From positions 1-9,449 of the forward strand of contig CAVOBC010000170.1 of NCBI GenBank assembly GCA_963693635.1: a stretch of 9,449 nt of DNA, read 5' to 3'. The notes beneath the pieces were generated by a model. It was not told the DNA's origin. It made no database searches and saw only the letters and a program-made list of their open reading frames with translations. Below, piece by piece: positions 5,890 through 9,449 of this stretch; the stretch's first letter is position 1; each line of letters starts with the position of its first letter. The DNA is from CAVOBC01 sp963693635. GTDB taxonomy: Bacteria; Pseudomonadota; Gammaproteobacteria; Pseudomonadales; Azotimanducaceae. A program made the position numbers and the translations under genes.

Positions 5890-6723
5890 ATGGCGAGTGA
5901 AGCACCGACAACCAGCGAGTACATTCAGCACCATCTGACGAACCTCGCCTACGGTAAACACCCTGACGGTGAGTGGGGGTTTGCGCAAAGCGCGGCTGAG
6001 ATCGCTGACATGGGCTTCATGGCGATCCACGTTGATACGATGTTCTGGTCTGCTTTTCTGGGTTCGGTGTTTCTTCTCATCTTTGTCACCGCGGCGAACC
6101 GTGCGACTGCGGGCGTGCCCGGCCATCTGCAAAACATGTGCGAGATGGCGGTTGAATTCGTTGAGGACAACATCCGCACAGTCTTTGGCGATCGCCAGAA
6201 TCCCATCATTGGTCCGCTGTCACTGACCATTCTCATCTGGGTCTTCCTGATGAATCTGATGGATCTGGTGCCGGTCGACTGGATACCGTTCGTTGCGACG
6301 ATGTCCGGTGTCCATTTCATGAAGGTCGTCTCGACAACCGATCCGAATGCAACGCTGGGCATGTCATTGGGCGTTTTCTTCCTCGTTCTTTACTACAACA
6401 TCAAAGTGAAAGGCCCGATCAAGTTCGGTGCGTCATTGTTCACGCACCCGGTGCCGCATTGGAGTATGTACTGGTTCAACTTCATCCTTGAAGTGGTCGA
6501 CCTGATAGCAAAGCCCCTTTCACACGGGCTGCGGCTCTTCGGCAACCTGTACGCCGGGGAGATGATCTTCATTCTTATTGCGCTCCTGCCCTGGTGGATT
6601 CAATGGTCGCTGTCGGTGCCCTGGGCGCTCTTCCATATTCTGATTATCTGCCTGCAGGCATTCGTCTTCATGATCCTGACGATTGTGTACCTGACCCAGG
6701 CGCATGAGACTGGCGAGCACTGA
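5890..6723 (+). CDS. atpB: ATP synthase Fo subunit a
   Basis: Subunit a is the membrane stator protein that forms the two proton half-channels next to the c-ring. The 277 residues compare with 271 in E. coli. The N-terminus MASEAPTTSEYIQHHLTNL aligns with the E. coli start, which fixes ATG 5890. Conserved membrane motifs follow in order: ATAGVPG, TILIWVFLMNLMDLVPVDWIP, LGMSLGVFFLVL, and the channel helix GLRLFGNLYAGEMIFIL. In that helix Arg215 is the essential arginine (E. coli Arg210) and Glu224 matches E. coli Glu219. PWALFHILIICLQAFVFMILTIVYL carries His249 and Gln256, equivalent to E. coli His245 and Gln252. All key proton-path residues are present. The loop after the N-terminus (about residues 22-42) differs from E. 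coli. The ribosome-binding site is weak (GAGAG about 12 nt upstream). atpE follows 68 bp later. Confidence 0.98.
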   Translation: MASEAPTTSEYIQHHLTNLAYGKHPDGEWGFAQSAAEIADMGFMAIHVDTMFWSAFLGSVFLLIFVTAANRATAGVPGHLQNMCEMAVEFVEDNIRTVFGDRQNPIIGPLSLTILIWVFLMNLMDLVPVDWIPFVATMSGVHFMKVVSTTDPNATLGMSLGVFFLVLYYNIKVKGPIKFGASLFTHPVPHWSMYWFNFILEVVDLIAKPLSHGLRLFGNLYAGEMIFILIALLPWWIQWSLSVPWALFHILIICLQAFVFMILTIVYLTQAHETGEH

Positions 6724-6778
6724 TCGCTCGTCACCGTCCTTTAAACACTTCAATCAACCTAGCGACATAACCCCAAGC

Positions 6779-6783
6779 AGGAG
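6779..6783 (+). promoter_or_regulatory. strong ribosome-binding site of atpE
   Basis: AGGAG at 6779-6783 is 8 nt before ATG 6792, in an A/C-rich, weakly structured spacer (about 6740-6791). This fits the need to make many more c subunits than other Fo subunits from one mRNA. Confidence 0.75.
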
Positions 6784-6791
6784 CAACACTC

Positions 6792-7019
6792 ATGGAACAA
6801 TCGTTAATCTTAATTGCAGGCGGGATCCTGATGGGTCTGGGCGCAATCGGCAGTGGCGTCGGTATCGGCCTGCTTGGCGGCAAGTACATCGAAGGTGTCG
6901 CTCGCCAACCGGAGCTGCAGCCGATGCTGCTGACCCAGTTGTTCATCGTCCTCGCGCTGGTTGATGCGGTACCTATCATCGGCGTTGGTATTGCGCTTTA
7001 CATGATCTTCGCACTCTGA
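6792..7019 (+). CDS. atpE: ATP synthase Fo subunit c (proteolipid)
   Basis: Subunit c forms the rotating membrane ring. The 75-residue hairpin protein has two transmembrane helices joined by the conserved polar loop RQP (residues 38-40). Helix 1 has the glycine repeat typical of the family (Gly15, 17, 20, 22, 24, 26, 29, 30), which lets the helices pack in the ring. Helix 2 carries the ion-binding carboxylate Asp58 in ALVDAVPIIGVG, equivalent to E. coli Asp61. The residue after it is Ala, and the Gln/Glu/Ser set of sodium-type rings is absent, so proton coupling is inferred. The length is slightly under the 79 of E. coli. The start is fixed by an AGGAG site 8 nt upstream. A perfect hairpin lies 12 nt after the stop. 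Confidence 0.98.
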   Translation: MEQSLILIAGGILMGLGAIGSGVGIGLLGGKYIEGVARQPELQPMLLTQLFIVLALVDAVPIIGVGIALYMIFAL

Positions 7020-7031
7020 CGGGCGCGAGTC

Positions 7032-7052
7032 GGCGAACCACGCTGGTTCGCC
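7032..7052 (+). other. perfect 9-bp hairpin between atpE and atpF
   Basis: GGCGAACCA (7032-7040) and TGGTTCGCC (7044-7052) form a perfect 9-bp stem with a 3-nt CGC loop, 12 nt after the atpE stop. No T-run follows, so it is probably not a complete terminator. Its position suits a structure that blocks 3' exonuclease and keeps the upstream atpE message stable. Confidence 0.7.
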
Positions 7053-7121
7053 AGGGAAACCAATGCCTGCAAGGCACCCATTTCTGACCGGTCCGCTTGT
7101 GGACTGTCAATCCGGTATCAA

Positions 7122-7129
7122 GGGAGGGG
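7122..7129 (+). promoter_or_regulatory. ribosome-binding site of atpF
   Basis: GGGAGGGG at 7122-7129 lies 7 nt before ATG 7137 and favours this start. A second ATG at 7143 would give a product two residues shorter. Confidence 0.7.
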
Positions 7130-7136
7130 TTTATAG

Positions 7137-7607
7137 ATGAATATGAACCTGACGATGATTGGGCAGCTGATCGCATTCGTGATCTTCGTTCTGCTGTGCA
7201 TGAAGTATGTATGGCCGCCGTTGACCCAGATCATGCGCGAACGGCGAAAGGCAATCGCCGATGGGCTGGCCAAGGCCGCCGATGCCGAACGTCAGTTAAG
7301 TGAAGCAAGCAGCGCCGCAGACGATGAGCTTGAGGCTGCAAAACAGCAATCGGCCGAACTCATCGAGCAGGCGCGTCAGCGCGGCAATCAGATCGTTGAA
7401 GATGCCAAGGGCAAGGCACGCGAGGAGGCCGAGCGCATCCAGCAGGGTGCCGAGGCGTCCATCGAGCAGGATGTGAACCGCGCCCGCGAGGCACTGCGGG
7501 CGCGCGTCAGTGAGCTTGCAGTTCAGGGGGCCGAGCAGATCCTCGAGAAGTCGGTTGATCGCGAGGCACATCAGGAAATGCTGAACAAACTCGCAGCGGA
7601 GCTGTAG
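7137..7607 (+). CDS. atpF: ATP synthase Fo subunit b
   Basis: Subunit b is the peripheral stalk: a membrane-anchored helix that dimerises and holds F1 (through delta) against the torque of the rotor. The product has 156 residues, the same as E. coli. One transmembrane segment spans about residues 7-25 (IGQLIAFVIFVLLCMKYVW), followed by PPLTQIM and a long, charged, alanine-rich helix (about 30-135) that fits a right-handed coiled coil. The end, AVQGAEQILEKSVDREAHQEMLNKLAAEL, is the delta-binding region. ATG 7137 gives MNMNLTMIGQ, matching the register of E. coli MNLNATILGQ. The 117-bp gap after atpE contains the 9-bp hairpin. atpH begins 5 bp after the TAG stop. Confidence 0.98.
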   Translation: MNMNLTMIGQLIAFVIFVLLCMKYVWPPLTQIMRERRKAIADGLAKAADAERQLSEASSAADDELEAAKQQSAELIEQARQRGNQIVEDAKGKAREEAERIQQGAEASIEQDVNRAREALRARVSELAVQGAEQILEKSVDREAHQEMLNKLAAEL

Positions 7608-7612
7608 CGGAC

Positions 7613-8155
7613 ATGGCAGAAGCAGAGCTTGTAACCGTCGCCCGACCCTACGCCCGGGCCGCTTATTCCACCGCGCTTGATCAGCCGGATGGATTGTCCA
7701 ACTGGTCCCGCATGCTCGTTTTGTTGGGCGCTGCCGTCGACAATGCAAACATCCGGGAAGCGCTCGACAACCCGGCGATGTCGTCCCAGGCATCAGCCAC
7801 CCTCCTGATCGAAATCTGTGGTGATGATCTGAATGACGCGGGGCGCAACTTTGTCCGGGTGCTTGCGGAATACGATCGCATTCTGCTATTGCCGTCGATC
7901 TCGACCATCTTTGAGGCGCTGAAGGCGCAGCACGAGAAAACCATGAACGTGCAGGTCGCGAGTGCTTTCGAGGTGACTGGCGAGGAAGCCTCGAAGCTCG
8001 GAGAAGCGCTCAAGAAGATGCTGCAACGCGAGATCAACCTCGAGTCAACGGTCGACAAGTCGCTTTTGGGCGGCGTCGTCATCCGTGCGGAAGACACGGT
8101 CATTGACAACTCCATTCGTGGCCGGCTCGCCAAACTGTCGAACCAGCTCAACTAA
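7613..8155 (+). CDS. atpH: ATP synthase F1 subunit delta
   Basis: Delta sits on top of F1 and joins the alpha N-termini to the b dimer. The 180 residues are typical (177 in E. coli). The N-terminal VARPYARAAYSTAL, the central NFVRVLAEYDRILLLPSI, and the C-terminal LESTVDKSLLGGVVIRAEDTVIDNSIRGRLAKL are the conserved delta motifs in the right order. The ATG at 7613 is 5 bp after the atpF stop. A GGAG at 7598-7601, inside the end of atpF, can serve as ribosome-binding site at 11-nt spacing, so translation is probably coupled. The TAA stop is followed by a T5 run (8156-8160), but no strong stem precedes it. Confidence 0.98.
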   Translation: MAEAELVTVARPYARAAYSTALDQPDGLSNWSRMLVLLGAAVDNANIREALDNPAMSSQASATLLIEICGDDLNDAGRNFVRVLAEYDRILLLPSISTIFEALKAQHEKTMNVQVASAFEVTGEEASKLGEALKKMLQREINLESTVDKSLLGGVVIRAEDTVIDNSIRGRLAKLSNQLN

Positions 8156-8185
8156 TTTTTCTTCATTGCCGAGGAACGCCGAAAA

Positions 8186-9449
8186 ATGGACCAACTAAAT
8201 CCTTCTGAAATCAGCGACATCATCAAACAGCGTATCGAAAAGCTGGATGTCACCTCGGAAGCGCGCAATGAAGGCACCATCGTCAGTGTGTCTGACGGTA
8301 TCGTGCGCATCCACGGGCTTGCCGATGTCCAGAACGGTGAGATGGTGGAGTTTCCAGGCGGGCTTTATGGCTTTACGCTGAACCTTGAGCGCGACTCGGT
8401 CGGTGTCGTTGTCCTCGGCGACTACAAGGGCTTGCGCGAAGGTATGACCGCCCAATGCACCGGGCGTATCATGGAGGTGCCAACCGGACCTGAGTTGCTG
8501 GGCCGGGTCGTCGACGCGCTCGGCAATCCGCGTGACGGCAAGGGGCCGATCGCGGCGAGCAGTTCATCGCCTGTTGAAAAGGTGGCGCCTGGCGTTATCG
8601 CTCGCCAGCACGTCGACCAGCCGGTGCAGACGGGACTCAAGTGTATCGACTCCATGATCCCGGTTGGCCGGGGCCAGCGTGAATTGATCATTGGCGATCG
8701 GCAGACCGGCAAAACCGCCATCGCGATTGACACCATTATTAACCAGCGCGACTCGGGCATTAAGTGCGTGTACGTCGCCATCGGCCAGAAAATGTCGTCG
8801 GTCGGCAACGTTGTTCGCACACTCGAAGAGCACGGCGCGATGGAAAACACCATCGTTGTTGCCGCAACTGCAGCCGACCCCGCGCCGTTGCAGTTTATTT
8901 CTGCGTATGCCGGTTGTGCGATGGGTGAATACTTCCGCGATCGCGGGGAAGACGCCCTCATCATCTACGATGACCTCACCAAGCAGGCGTGGGCGTACCG
9001 TGAGATCTCCCTGTTGCTGCGGCGCCCGCCAGGCCGTGAAGCGTATCCTGGCGACGTGTTCTACCTGCACTCGCGTTTGCTGGAGCGCGCCGCGCGGGTT
9101 AATGCGGATTACGTCGAGGCAGAAACCAACGGCGAAGTGAAGGGCAAGACCGGATCCCTGACCGCGCTTCCCGTTATCGAGACGCAGGCCGGTGACGTCT
9201 CTGCGTTCATTCCAACCAACGTAATCTCTATCACTGACGGCCAGATTTTCCTTGAAGCGGACCTCTTCAACTCCGGCAACCGGCCCGCAATGAACCCCGG
9301 CATTTCAGTGTCCCGCGTGGGTGGCGATGCCCAGCTGAAGTTCATGTCCAAGATCAGTGGCGGCATCAAGCTTGCGCTTGCTCAATATCGTGAGCTGGAA
9401 TCTTTTGCGCAGTTCGCTTCTGACCTCGACGAGGCGTCACGCCGGCAGC
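8186..9449 (+). CDS. atpA: ATP synthase F1 subunit alpha, N-terminal 421 residues (3' end outside window)
   Basis: Alpha forms the F1 hexamer with beta and holds the non-catalytic nucleotide sites. The frame is open from ATG 8186 to the window edge: 421 codons of about 513 expected. The N-terminus MDQLNPSEISDIIKQRIEKL matches the delta-binding segment of the family. The beta-barrel domain contains EGTIVSVSDGIVRIHGLADV. The nucleotide domain has the P-loop GDRQTGKT at 170-177, GEDALIIYDDL as Walker B, and the run RRPPGREAYPGDVFYLHSRL. Arg377 in NPGISVSRVGG is the arginine that reaches the catalytic site (E. coli Arg376). The last residues, QFASDLDEASRRQ, open the C-terminal helical domain. GAGGA at 8171-8175 is the ribosome-binding site, 10 nt upstream. 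The gamma, beta and epsilon genes presumably follow, as in other atp operons. Confidence 0.98.
   Translation, partial: MDQLNPSEISDIIKQRIEKLDVTSEARNEGTIVSVSDGIVRIHGLADVQNGEMVEFPGGLYGFTLNLERDSVGVVVLGDYKGLREGMTAQCTGRIMEVPTGPELLGRVVDALGNPRDGKGPIAASSSSPVEKVAPGVIARQHVDQPVQTGLKCIDSMIPVGRGQRELIIGDRQTGKTAIAIDTIINQRDSGIKCVYVAIGQKMSSVGNVVRTLEEHGAMENTIVVAATAADPAPLQFISAYAGCAMGEYFRDRGEDALIIYDDLTKQAWAYREISLLLRRPPGREAYPGDVFYLHSRLLERAARVNADYVEAETNGEVKGKTGSLTALPVIETQAGDVSAFIPTNVISITDGQIFLEADLFNSGNRPAMNPGISVSRVGGDAQLKFMSKISGGIKLALAQYRELESFAQFASDLDEASRRQ

Noticed and set aside
8153..8162. T5 run after the atpH stop as a terminator
   Set aside because: No stable stem precedes it, and atpA begins 30 bp later in the same operon.

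Overview
The window is a GC-rich chromosomal segment from a proteobacterium. The AtpI, B, E, F, H and A sequences and the gene order mnmE-mnmG-rsmG-parA-parB-atpI-atpB-atpE-atpF-atpH-atpA fit Gammaproteobacteria best. The species cannot be named from the sequence alone. This order is the well-known origin-proximal neighbourhood of many gammaproteobacterial chromosomes. No mobile element, CRISPR array, tRNA, rRNA or phage gene was seen.

Layout, all genes on the + strand. Positions 1-440 hold the 3' end of mnmE (tRNA-modifying GTPase). A 178-bp gap follows with a candidate promoter, then mnmG (619-2511), rsmG (2583-3281), parA (3278-4210) and parB (4200-5087). The last three are packed tightly: rsmG and parA overlap by 4 nt, and parA and parB by 11 nt. 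A 245-bp gap carries a good sigma70-type promoter (TTGAAG, 17 bp, TATACT) that should start the ATP synthase operon: atpI (5333-5692), atpB (5890-6723), atpE (6792-7019), atpF (7137-7607), atpH (7613-8155) and atpA (8186 to beyond the window end).

How the genes work together. MnmE and MnmG form one complex that modifies the wobble uridine of certain tRNAs. RsmG methylates 16S rRNA. ParA and ParB segregate the replication origin. The atp genes encode the proton-driven F1Fo ATP synthase: the Fo genes (a, c, b) come first, then delta and alpha. AtpE carries an Asp-Ala pair at the ion site without the usual sodium ligands, so proton coupling is expected.

I found no undescribed multi-gene system; this is conserved core genome. 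The points worth a second look are local: a possible frame problem at an 8-G run in mnmE, small repeats across the mnmE and atpI stop codons, a repeat over the mnmG promoter and a pyrimidine-rich mnmG leader, a long charged ParA tail overlapping an open ParB frame, an SD-equipped mini-ORF ahead of rsmG, and a perfect hairpin between atpE and atpF.
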